NCBI GenBank assembly: GCA_900553115.1
Contig: USCF01000038.1
Span: forward strand, 1 to 8,706
DNA: 8,706 bases
DNA from: an uncultured Alphaproteobacteria bacterium
Lineage (GTDB): Bacteria > Pseudomonadota > Alphaproteobacteria > RF32 > CAG-239
Direction of reading: 5' to 3'
This document shows, piece after piece, positions 1 to 7,421 of the stretch. The number at the start of each line of letters is the position of its first letter. Positions within the stretch are counted from its first letter, which is position 1. The position numbers were made by a program, and so were the translations under genes. Under the pieces are notes generated by a model. The model saw only the letters and a program-made list of their open reading frames with translations, was not told the DNA's origin and did no database searches.

Positions 1-29
1 GGTTACAGGTTTGAATCCTGTAGGAGTCA
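1..29 (+). tRNA. 3' end of a tRNA (partial, cut by the window edge)
   Basis: The first 29 bases fit the end of a tRNA. A 5-bp T stem (ACAGG at 5-9 with CCTGT at 17-21) closes the 7-base loop TTTGAAT. Next come a 7-base acceptor strand, AGGAGTC (22-28), and discriminator A29. The following bases are CAA, so the CCA tail is not encoded and would be added by CCA-adding enzyme. The anticodon lies outside the window, so the amino acid cannot be read. The implied 5' acceptor strand GACTCCT resembles several bacterial tRNA-Lys genes, but that is only a guess. Confidence 0.8.
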
Positions 30-48
30 CAAATTTCAGAAAGCATTT

Positions 49-2340
49 ATGAATTTAAAAAATTTAATTAAATATGGACTAAGCTCTTTTTTGGGAATTT
101 TAATTGCCAGCTCTTATTTTTGGTACTCTTATCCAGAACTGAAACTTTCGCTGTTTTTAAGCGGTAACGGTACTCCGCATATTGACATTTACGCCACAAA
201 TTATGATGGTAGTGTAGAAAATACTGCATTATCTCCGGTATTAACCGAAATTCCTACGCTCTATACTATTTCACTCAAAACCACAGAGCTTAAAAATTTA
301 AAGTTAGATATTTCAAACTATCAGGGATATTTGAATATAGGTGACGTTTTTGTCGGAGGTCAAAATTTCAAACATATTATACCTGCCGCCGCTCCGGATA
401 TAAATATTTTGAACAGCAGCGCCAATTTGGTTGGTTTTAATATGCGAAACAGCGCGCAGATAGATGTTTGTACAGATTGTCTGCCTTTGCCAACCCACAG
501 ACAGGTTAATTACACAGCCTTGTGCTTTATTTTGTTAGCTTATGTGCTTTTAAGCGCACTAACAATTGCCGCTTATTTATGCCGACAAAAAATCAAAGAT
601 AAACTTATGGGAATTTACACTTTCAAAAACTACGCTTTGATTTTTCCATATGCTAAACCATATTGGTTTAGAGCGCTGATTGCAGTTGTTATAACTATCC
701 CGGTTGGTATGATGGATGCCGTCATCGCTTGGTCGCTAAAACCATTTATGGACGTGGTGCTGGTTGAAAAACAAACGGGCTGGACCATGTATATTCCGCT
801 ATTGATTGTGGTATTCAGTGTGCTGCAAGCTTTGTTCACATACATTGCAACCTATATGAACACTTGGGTAGGAAATAAGATTGCTCTGGATATCAAACGC
901 AAATTGTTTAACAAACTTTTGCGCAGCGACGCTTCTTTTTTTGATAAAAGCAACTCCGGAGATATTCTGTTTCGTTTTAATAACGATGCCGAATCGGCTT
1001 GCAGCGGCTTATTAAGCAATATGAAAATGTTTACTACCCGCTTTTTTTCGTCACTTTCACTCATTGCGGTGTTATTTTATAACTCATGGCAGCTGGCTAT
1101 TGTTGCCGTGGTCGTGATGTTTGGCGCGCTTTATCCTTTAACCAGAGTACGCAAGCGCCTGAAAAAAGTCGTTTCTAAAGATGCAAACGCCATAGCTACT
1201 TTGATGACGCATTATAACGAAGCATTTAGCGGAAACCGTATTATAACCGCCTATAATCTCTATGACTTTTGCAAAGCTAAGTTTATTGATTCTGTTAACA
1301 ACATCTTTTCACTTGGCGTACAGATGGTGACTAAAATCGGCATCATCACCCCAATTATGCATGTTATCTCGTCTTTTGGCATTGCCTTTGTGATTTGGTT
1401 CGGCAGTTATTTGATTGTCAATCACGATATTACCGTCGGTAATTTTGCTTCTTTTATCACCTCTTTGGTTATGCTTTATAACCCTATAAAATCTATCGGC
1501 AACAACTATAACGGCGTTATATTCTCACTTATGGCTGTTGAACGCGTTTTTGAAAAATTGAACAGCATTCCAAGCATCCGCAACTGTGAAAATGCAAAAA
1601 AAATTAAACACTGTAAAGGCAATATCTGCTACAAAGATGTGATGTTTGAGTATACAAAAGACAAACCAGTGTTAAAAAATGTAAACCTAAACATCAAAGC
1701 CGGTCAAACCATAGCTTTGGTTGGCAATTCCGGCGGCGGCAAAACCACAATATCTTCTTTGCTGCCACGTTTTTATGATGTAAAATCCGGAACTATCACT
1801 TTGGACGGCATAAACATCAAGGACTTAGATTTAGACTGTCTGCGTGATAATATCGCCATTGTTTTCCAAGATAACTTCTTATTTTGCGGCACAATCCGAG
1901 AAAATATTTTATTTGGACGAGAAAATGTTAGCGAAGAACAACTGCAAAAAGCCATTCATTCGGCTTGCTTAGATGAATTTATCAGCACGCTGAAAGATGG
2001 ATTGGACACACAAATAGGCGAACGCGGCGTGCTGCTTTCCGGCGGTCAAAAACAACGTATTGCCATTGCCCGCGCCTTTATTAAAAATGCCCCGATTCTG
2101 ATTTTAGACGAGGCGACATCGGCGCTTGACAACAAATCGGAAGCGGTGGTACAGCAGGCTATTGACAACTTAATGAAAGATAGAACAGTGTTGGTAATTG
2201 CCCACCGTCTATCCACCGTCCGCAACGCCGATTGCATTGTGGTGATTAATGACGGACAAATCGTTGAAAAAGGCTCGCATGATGAATTGCTGAAAAAGAA
2301 GGGCGCATATGCGGCTTTATACCGCACCCAACTGGCGTAA
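49..2340 (+). CDS. MsbA-type ABC exporter (fused permease and ATPase) with an extra N-terminal periplasmic module
   Basis: An inner-membrane ABC half-transporter of 763 residues that should work as a homodimer and export a lipid, lipopolysaccharide precursor, peptide or drug. The ATPase domain (about 520-763) is complete: A-loop Tyr535, Walker A GNSGGGKTT (559-567), Q-loop Gln607, signature LSGGQ (663-667), Walker B ending in catalytic Glu688, D-loop SALD and H-loop His719. The permease (about 195-490) has six likely helices. Typical MsbA proteins have about 580-600 residues. The excess lies at the N terminus: a TM helix (about 8-26), roughly 125 periplasmic residues, and a second TM helix (about 155-177). 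The periplasmic part contains LKLDISNYQGYLNIGD (84-99) and a CTDC pair (141-144), and looks beta-rich. The ATG at 49 is only 20 bases after the tRNA and has a weak ribosome site (AGAAAG), so cotranscription with the tRNA is possible. The substrate cannot be told from sequence; the family call is firm. Confidence 0.93.
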   Translation: MNLKNLIKYGLSSFLGILIASSYFWYSYPELKLSLFLSGNGTPHIDIYATNYDGSVENTALSPVLTEIPTLYTISLKTTELKNLKLDISNYQGYLNIGDVFVGGQNFKHIIPAAAPDINILNSSANLVGFNMRNSAQIDVCTDCLPLPTHRQVNYTALCFILLAYVLLSALTIAAYLCRQKIKDKLMGIYTFKNYALIFPYAKPYWFRALIAVVITIPVGMMDAVIAWSLKPFMDVVLVEKQTGWTMYIPLLIVVFSVLQALFTYIATYMNTWVGNKIALDIKRKLFNKLLRSDASFFDKSNSGDILFRFNNDAESACSGLLSNMKMFTTRFFSSLSLIAVLFYNSWQLAIVAVVVMFGALYPLTRVRKRLKKVVSKDANAIATLMTHYNEAFSGNRIITAYNLYDFCKAKFIDSVNNIFSLGVQMVTKIGIITPIMHVISSFGIAFVIWFGSYLIVNHDITVGNFASFITSLVMLYNPIKSIGNNYNGVIFSLMAVERVFEKLNSIPSIRNCENAKKIKHCKGNICYKDVMFEYTKDKPVLKNVNLNIKAGQTIALVGNSGGGKTTISSLLPRFYDVKSGTITLDGINIKDLDLDCLRDNIAIVFQDNFLFCGTIRENILFGRENVSEEQLQKAIHSACLDEFISTLKDGLDTQIGERGVLLSGGQKQRIAIARAFIKNAPILILDEATSALDNKSEAVVQQAIDNLMKDRTVLVIAHRLSTVRNADCIVVINDGQIVEKGSHDELLKKKGAYAALYRTQLA

Positions 2341-2346
2341 AAATTC

Positions 2347-2374
2347 AAGGCCGGAATTTTGCTCCGGCCTTTTT
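2347..2374 (+). terminator. Rho-independent terminator shared by the convergent genes
   Basis: AGGCCGGA (2348-2355) pairs perfectly with TCCGGCCT (2363-2370) around the 7-base loop ATTTTGC, and a flanking A-T pair extends the stem. A run of T follows (2370-2374). It starts 6 bases after the exporter stop codon and so ends that transcript. On the minus strand the same hairpin is followed by TTGAATTTTT, a broken T tract. It may therefore also stop the operon arriving from the right, whose last stop codon lies at 2377-2379. Confidence 0.88.
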
Positions 2375-2376
2375 AA

Positions 2377-3357
2377 TTATTTAAACAATGTAAGCTTGCC
2401 GTTTTCTAGCTTTACCTGACCGCCCAATGGAATAGTCAATATTGGAGTTGCATGACCAAAATCAACGTTGGCAATCACCGGTAAATCTTTCAGTTCCGGC
2501 TTATTATTGATAATAAATTCCAAAATCTCGCGGCTGATTTCCGATTTCTTTTGAAAACGTCCGATAACTAAAGCTTTGACATTTTTGAAATCAGGCTGAT
2601 AGCATAAAGCTTGCAAATCGCGGTCAAACGCAGTTGAATTGGTTGTTTCAAAGTCTTCAACAAACAAAATTGTATCCTTTGCAAACGCCGGACGATATTC
2701 CGTACCCAGCAGCAAATTAAAAGTGCAGAGATTGCCGCCTTTAATTGTGCCTTCGGCGTTGCCGCCGTGAATGGTCCAATAGCCCTCGTTTTTAATAAAT
2801 TCACGATTTTCTTGGTCAATAAACCACAAATCGTCGCTCCACTCGGCGGCAGGTTCAACTTTTACCGCTTCATCGGTAAACAGCATTTTTTCCATATATT
2901 CCAAAGTATATTCGCAGCCTTTTTTCATCCCCAAAGAGCTAAAATGCGGGCCATAATAAACTTCTAGTCCTGTTTTAGCCTCAATTGCCGCCAAAAGCGC
3001 GGTAATATCCGAAAAACCGCAGATAATTTTCGGATTTTGGCGAATAACATCATAATCCAAATGTGGAATAATCTGATTTGAATTAAATCCGCCGATAATG
3101 GTGAAAATCGCCTTAACAGACTTGTCTTTGAACGCAGTCATGATATCGTCAACACGGTCGGCAATAGAGCTTGAACCCATCATATTCCAGTTATCATCCG
3201 TGGTATGCGGCGCGTATTCAACTGTCAATCCAAGTTTTTGCAATCTTTCTGTTGCAATTTTTCGAGTATCTTGCCCAATAATTTTCAGCCCGCGCGACGG
3301 AGCCACAATCATAACTTTGTCGCCTTTTTGCAATTTCTGCGGAATAATTTTTTGCAT
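2377..3357 (-). CDS. S66-family LD-carboxypeptidase (LdcA/MccF-like)
   Basis: A 326-residue serine peptidase of family S66. LdcA members remove the terminal D-Ala from murein tetrapeptides in the cytoplasm during peptidoglycan recycling. MccF members cleave the amide bond of microcin C-type peptidyl-nucleotides. The expected triad is visible: nucleophile Ser116 in GFSDIT, Glu234 in LFVEDFE and His302 in DFGHATP. The N-terminal KGDKVMIVAPS strand is typical of the family. There is no signal peptide, which fits a cytoplasmic enzyme. The central part (EWSDDLWFIDQ, AEGTIKGGNLCTFN, GTEYRP) looks more like the MccF-type branch than short LdcA, so the physiological substrate is open. The ATG has a good ribosome site (AAGGAG, 8 bases upstream). 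The gene starts 16 bases after the fusion gene's stop and is last in the uvrA operon. Confidence 0.9.
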   Translation of the reverse strand: MQKIIPQKLQKGDKVMIVAPSRGLKIIGQDTRKIATERLQKLGLTVEYAPHTTDDNWNMMGSSSIADRVDDIMTAFKDKSVKAIFTIIGGFNSNQIIPHLDYDVIRQNPKIICGFSDITALLAAIEAKTGLEVYYGPHFSSLGMKKGCEYTLEYMEKMLFTDEAVKVEPAAEWSDDLWFIDQENREFIKNEGYWTIHGGNAEGTIKGGNLCTFNLLLGTEYRPAFAKDTILFVEDFETTNSTAFDRDLQALCYQPDFKNVKALVIGRFQKKSEISREILEFIINNKPELKDLPVIANVDFGHATPILTIPLGGQVKLENGKLTLFK

Positions 3358-3373
3358 ATTTTATTCTCCTTTT

Positions 3374-4477
3374 TTATGAATGACGCGGTTTGCAGCCGCA
3401 ATAATCTTGATTATATAAATTTAACTCGTCTATCAGCTGCTGGCGCAATTCCTGCATACCGTTTTTGCGCCCCTCAATTTGCTGATACGGAAAATCAACA
3501 GTTTGACCAGCTTTAGCCGCAGCGGCGTTTACTTGGTCCAAATTTTTATAGCGTGATACGCCTAAAACCGAGGCCACTGCCGTATAGCCGTTTGCTTTGG
3601 CATATTCCATAACCCGTTGTAAACGCATTTCAAAACAAACAGAACAACGCTTGCCGCGTTCCGGCTCATTTTCCAAGCCTTGAGTTAATTCGCACCACCG
3701 CTCGTTGTCATACTCCAATTCAATAAACGGCACACCGTATAGCTCGCAAACCCGTTTATTTTCGGCGCAGCGTTTGTCATATTCCTCTTTTGGGCGGATA
3801 TTCGGATTATAGAACACAACCGTAAAATCAGCGTCTTCTTCCGCCAACGTTTTTATCACAGCGCAAGAACACGGGGCGCAGCAGGAAAGTAATAATATTT
3901 TATTCTGCCGCTGTGTCAACTTGCCATCTTCATAAACAAGTTCGGAAATTGAAGCGTTCGGCATCATCCGCCGCACCGCACCGCCGGCGGTCCAATTAAG
4001 CAAACGAGCCACCGCACTGTGTGTGACAATAACAATATCTTGAGCTTCACAAGTTCCGCAAATATCTTCCAATGCGCGCATTGCCCTGTCACGGATCCGG
4101 CGTTTGCTTTCACCGCCCTCATAATGCGCATCCAAATAAGCCGGATCAGGATTAGTCCAATCGGAAAATTCCGGCCAACGGCGTACCATTTCCATTGAAA
4201 CGCCCTCGGCTATACCGAAATTACCCTCGATAAGTCCGGTGTGAATCTGCGGTTTTAAATGCAAATGATGGCCGATAATTTGCGCGGTTTCAAAAGCGCG
4301 GCGCATCGGGCTGGTATAAATCGCCCCCACCGGAAAATTTTCTAATTTTGCCGCAGCAATTTTGGCTTGCTGCCGCCCCGTATCCGTCAGCCCGACATCA
4401 AGTTTTTGTCCCTGACAAATTCCTTTAGCGTTGTATTCGGTTTCGCCATGGCGCACAATATAGAGCCTTTTTTGCAT
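3374..4477 (-). CDS. queH: Fusion: histidine phosphatase (phosphoglycerate-mutase-like) + epoxyqueuosine reductase QueH
   Basis: A 367-residue two-domain protein. Residues 1-187 are a histidine phosphatase of the GpmB/CobC kind: RHGE (9-12) with phospho-accepting His10, SPMRRAFETA (56-65), acid Glu84, EGGES (120-124) and His153 in VTHSAVAR. Residues 192-367 are QueH, the iron-sulfur enzyme that reduces epoxyqueuosine to queuosine at the wobble position of tRNA: SCCAPCSC (198-205), FYNPNIRP, ERGKRCSVCF (273-282), SRYKNLDQVN and a terminal DYCGC (358-362). The linker is only a few residues, with no in-frame ATG between the halves and no stop, so one polypeptide is expected. The start chosen is the ATG at 4477, which overlaps the uvrA stop as TGATG and has AAGGA 8 bases upstream. 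A GTG at 4480 would add one residue. Which phosphoester the first domain cleaves is unknown. Confidence 0.92.
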   Translation of the reverse strand: MQKRLYIVRHGETEYNAKGICQGQKLDVGLTDTGRQQAKIAAAKLENFPVGAIYTSPMRRAFETAQIIGHHLHLKPQIHTGLIEGNFGIAEGVSMEMVRRWPEFSDWTNPDPAYLDAHYEGGESKRRIRDRAMRALEDICGTCEAQDIVIVTHSAVARLLNWTAGGAVRRMMPNASISELVYEDGKLTQRQNKILLLSCCAPCSCAVIKTLAEEDADFTVVFYNPNIRPKEEYDKRCAENKRVCELYGVPFIELEYDNERWCELTQGLENEPERGKRCSVCFEMRLQRVMEYAKANGYTAVASVLGVSRYKNLDQVNAAAAKAGQTVDFPYQQIEGRKNGMQELRQQLIDELNLYNQDYCGCKPRHS

Positions 4478-7293
4478 CACAATTTTCCTTTTAGATATTT
4501 ACCGGTATAACTTCGCGCAACTTTAACAATTTCTTCCGGTGTACCGGTTGCAATTATCTCGCCGCCGCCGTCGCCGCCTTCAGGTCCCAAATCCACAATA
4601 TAATCGGCTGTTTTTATCACATCTAGATTATGTTCAATAACCACCACGGTGTTTCCTTGTTCCACCAGCATTTGCAACACTTGCAGCAATTTTTTAATAT
4701 CTTCAAAATGCAATCCGGTTGTCGGTTCGTCTAAAATATACAGAGTTTTGCCGGTAGCTTTTTTGCTCAATTCTTTTGAAAGCTTAATACGCTGCGCCTC
4801 GCCGCCGGAAAGCGTCGGAGCCGATTGCCCAAGATGAATATATCCCAAACCGACACGGCGCAGCAAATCCAGCTTGTTTTTAATGACCGGAATATTTTCA
4901 AAAAAGTGATAAGCGTCATCTATTGTCATATCCAAAACATCGGCAATTGACTTATCCTTAAACTTGACCTGTAAAGTTTCCCGATTATAGCGCGTACCAT
5001 TACAGCTATCGCAAGGGACGTAAACGTCCGGCAAAAAGTTCATTTCAATTTTCATCACGCCGTCGCCTTTGCAAGCCTCGCAGCGTCCGCCGGCAACGTT
5101 AAAAGAAAATCTTCCCGAAGTATAACCGCGGGCTTTGGCTTCAGGAAGTCCGGCAAACCAGTCACGGATGTTGGTAAACACGCCGGTGTAAGTAGCAGGA
5201 TTAGAGCGCGGCGTGCGTCCAATCGGCGACTGGTCAATATCTATTACTTTATCGATATTTTCCAAACCAATCAGTTTATCATATTTGCCGGTCGGAATAC
5301 GGCTGCCGTTTAGTTCTTTATCAATGGCCTTGCACAGCGTTTCCAAAATCAATGACGATTTGCCGCCGCCGGAAATACCGGTCACGCAAGTAAACGTCCC
5401 TAAAGGAATCTTTAAATCAACATTTTTCAGATTATTTGTTTTTGCTCCGGTCAATTCCAAAAATTTTCCGTTTCCTTTACGGCGAATCGACGGTACGGCA
5501 ATGTATTTTTCACCGGTTAAATATTGCGCCGTCAAACTGTTTTTATTTTTCAGCACCTCGGCAACAGTCCCCGCCGCCACCACGTTTCCGCCGTTGGAGC
5601 CGGCACCCGGTCCCATATCAACCAAAAAATCAGCCGCGCGCATGGCGTCTTCATCATGTTCTACAACAATAACCGTGTTACCTATATCACGCAAACGCGT
5701 AAGCGTCGCCAACAGCTTATCGTTATCTCTTTGGTGCAACCCGATGGACGGTTCGTCCAAAACATACATAACGCCGGTTAAACCCGAACCGATTTGCGAA
5801 GCCAAGCGAATCCGCTGCGCCTCACCGCCGGAAAGCGTTCCGGATTGGCGGGACATAGTCAAATAATCCAAACCGACATTATTCAAAAAGCGCAAGCGTT
5901 CAACAATCTCTTTAATGATTTTATGGGCTATTTCTTGTTTTTGCGGCGTCAATTGCGCTTCTACACCACTAAACCAGTTCAAGGCTTGCTTAATAGACAT
6001 ATCCGACGCTTCTATAATATCCTTACCGCAAATTTTGACCGCCAGCGCCTCAGGTTTCAAGCGTTTTCCGTGGCAGCACTCACAAGGAGCAGCCGATTGA
6101 TAATGCGCCAATTCCTCACGGCTTGCCGCCGAATCAGTTTCTAAAAAACGGCGTTCCATATTTGGAATAACCCCCTCAAAAGGCTTATCGGTGACAAAAC
6201 GAGAATAAACCATCGGCACGCACTTGTTGCCGGAACCATATAAAATTGTTTCTTGCGCATACGCCGGCAAATCTTTCCACGGCGTTTTGTTGGATATTTC
6301 CAGATATTCACACAGCGAATCGAGAGTTTGCCGATAAAACATCGAGTGGCTGCTGACCGACCACGGCGCAATTGCACCGCCGGCCAAGCTTAAATTTTCG
6401 TTTGGCACCACAAGTTCAGGGTCCATATATAAACTTGCACCCAAACCACCGCAACACGGGCAAGCGCCTTGCGGATTGTTAAACGAAAACAAACGCGGCT
6501 CAATTTCTTCAATTGTAAAGCCAGACACCGGACAAGCGAATTTAGAAGAAAACGTCTGGCGTTTTTTATCCGCCATATTTTCCACATACAGCAACCCGTC
6601 GCTTAACTTTAGAGCCGTCTCCACCGATTGACTGACACGGCTTTCAATCCCTTGCTTAATGATAATACGGTCAACCACTACTTCAATATCGTGTTTTTGA
6701 TTTTTGTTCAGCTCAGGCAGCTCTTCTATATTATAAATTTCATCATCAATATTAACCCGCTGAAAACCTTTTTTTTGCAATTCGGCAAACTCTTTTTTGA
6801 ATTCGCCTTTTTTACCGCGGGCAATCGGAGCTAATAAAATCAGTTTTGTTCCTTCCGGCATGGCCAAAATTTTATCCACCATCTGCGCCACCGACTGCGC
6901 TTCAATCGGCAATCCGGTTGCCGGAGAATATGGAGTTCCGGCTCTTGCCCACAGCAAACGCATATAGTCATAAATTTCCGTCACCGTACCAACAGTGGAA
7001 CGCGGATTGTGCGAGGTTGTTTTTTGCTCTATGGAAATTGCCGGCGACAAACCTTCTATCGAATCCACATCAGGCTTGTTTTGCAAATCCAAAAATTGAC
7101 GAGCGTATGAAGACAAACTTTCAACATAACGGCGCTGTCCTTCGGCATAAATTGTGTCAAACGCCAACGATGACTTACCAGAACCAGAAAGTCCGGTAAT
7201 CACGGTCAAACTGTTTTTAGGAATATTAATATCCACATTTTTCAAATTATGTTGGCGTGCGCCTCTAATTTCTATATATTTACTTTCCGACAT
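4477..7293 (-). CDS. uvrA: UvrABC excinuclease subunit A
   Basis: The damage-recognition ATPase of nucleotide excision repair. It works as a dimer, scans DNA for bulky lesions and loads UvrB. At 938 residues it is full length for the family. Both ABC cassettes are present: Walker [10 protein letters not shown] (34-42) and GISGGGKSS (639-647), LSGGE signatures at about 487 and 828, and LDEP Walker B motifs with Glu514 and Glu856. The C-terminal zinc finger is intact (Cys738, Cys741, Cys761, Cys764). The first zinc site is altered: Cys254-Pro-Val-Ser257 replaces the usual CxxC, although the partner pair Cys278/Cys281 remains. From memory this CPVSG form is usual in Alphaproteobacteria and compatible with function. 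The ATG at 7293 has GGAG 8 bases upstream. It is the first gene of the operon and is coupled by overlap to the phosphatase-QueH gene. I found no clear LexA box, so SOS control is not supported. Confidence 0.98.
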   Translation of the reverse strand: MSESKYIEIRGARQHNLKNVDINIPKNSLTVITGLSGSGKSSLAFDTIYAEGQRRYVESLSSYARQFLDLQNKPDVDSIEGLSPAISIEQKTTSHNPRSTVGTVTEIYDYMRLLWARAGTPYSPATGLPIEAQSVAQMVDKILAMPEGTKLILLAPIARGKKGEFKKEFAELQKKGFQRVNIDDEIYNIEELPELNKNQKHDIEVVVDRIIIKQGIESRVSQSVETALKLSDGLLYVENMADKKRQTFSSKFACPVSGFTIEEIEPRLFSFNNPQGACPCCGGLGASLYMDPELVVPNENLSLAGGAIAPWSVSSHSMFYRQTLDSLCEYLEISNKTPWKDLPAYAQETILYGSGNKCVPMVYSRFVTDKPFEGVIPNMERRFLETDSAASREELAHYQSAAPCECCHGKRLKPEALAVKICGKDIIEASDMSIKQALNWFSGVEAQLTPQKQEIAHKIIKEIVERLRFLNNVGLDYLTMSRQSGTLSGGEAQRIRLASQIGSGLTGVMYVLDEPSIGLHQRDNDKLLATLTRLRDIGNTVIVVEHDEDAMRAADFLVDMGPGAGSNGGNVVAAGTVAEVLKNKNSLTAQYLTGEKYIAVPSIRRKGNGKFLELTGAKTNNLKNVDLKIPLGTFTCVTGISGGGKSSLILETLCKAIDKELNGSRIPTGKYDKLIGLENIDKVIDIDQSPIGRTPRSNPATYTGVFTNIRDWFAGLPEAKARGYTSGRFSFNVAGGRCEACKGDGVMKIEMNFLPDVYVPCDSCNGTRYNRETLQVKFKDKSIADVLDMTIDDAYHFFENIPVIKNKLDLLRRVGLGYIHLGQSAPTLSGGEAQRIKLSKELSKKATGKTLYILDEPTTGLHFEDIKKLLQVLQMLVEQGNTVVVIEHNLDVIKTADYIVDLGPEGGDGGGEIIATGTPEEIVKVARSYTGKYLKGKL
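4486..4490 (-). promoter_or_regulatory. Ribosome binding site for the phosphatase-QueH gene, inside the end of uvrA
   Basis: On the minus strand AAGGA lies within the last codons of uvrA, 8 bases before the ATG at 4477 and 5 before the alternative GTG at 4480. Together with the TGATG overlap it suggests that ribosomes finishing uvrA restart on the next gene. It favours the ATG as start. Confidence 0.7.
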
Positions 7294-7317
7294 TTTATGA
7301 ACTCCAAACAGCCGTTA

Positions 7318-7346
7318 TATATACACCAATCCACAATACTTGGCAA
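7318..7346 (-). promoter_or_regulatory. Predicted sigma70-type promoter of the uvrA operon
   Basis: On the minus strand TTGCCA (7346-7341) and TATATA (7323-7318) are separated by exactly 17 bases. The predicted start of transcription is near 7311, giving a leader of about 18 bases before the uvrA ATG. Sequence match only; the start has not been measured. Confidence 0.6.
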
Positions 7347-7361
7347 TAGGCTATTAAACTA

Positions 7362-7390
7362 TTGCAATTACAAATTTATATCTATATATT
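7362..7390 (+). promoter_or_regulatory. Predicted sigma70-type promoter of the periplasmic binding-protein gene
   Basis: TTGCAA (7362-7367) and TATATT (7385-7390) are separated by 17 bases. Transcription would begin near 7397, about 25 bases before the chosen start codon. The TTG at 7362, which could open a longer reading frame, is better explained as part of this -35 element. The promoter is back to back with the uvrA promoter: the two -35 boxes are 15 bases apart. Confidence 0.6.
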
Positions 7391-7405
7391 AGGCTCAAAC
7401 AAACA

Positions 7406-7410
7406 AAGGA
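7406..7410 (+). promoter_or_regulatory. Ribosome binding site that decides the start of the binding-protein gene
   Basis: AAGGA ends 2 bases before an ATG at 7413 and 11 bases before an ATG at 7422. The first gap is too short for normal initiation. The second is slightly long for the bare AGGA, but about right once the full anti-Shine-Dalgarno alignment is considered. This favours 7422. Confidence 0.6.
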
Positions 7411-7421
7411 ATATGGCCATA

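Noticed and set aside
1..48. tRNA 3' end as an attachment site of an integrated element
   Set aside because: No integrase gene and no second copy of the tRNA end were seen in the window.
3890..3930. QueH as a separate gene with its own start
   Set aside because: There is no in-frame ATG or ribosome site at the domain border; only an isolated TTG codon occurs, so a fused protein is the simpler reading.
5213..5866. A 217-codon open frame on the plus strand opposite uvrA
   Set aside because: It lies wholly antisense to a strongly conserved gene, its translation matches nothing I recognise, and it has the look of a shadow frame.
7294..7310. LexA (SOS) box upstream of uvrA
   Set aside because: A GTTC occurs on the minus strand just before the start, but no second GTTC lies 7 bases away and no CTGT-N8-ACAG site is present.
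7362..7412. TTG at 7362 as the start of the binding-protein gene
   Set aside because: It would put a 17- to 20-residue non-signal extension before a clear signal peptide, and the TTG fits better as the -35 box of the promoter.
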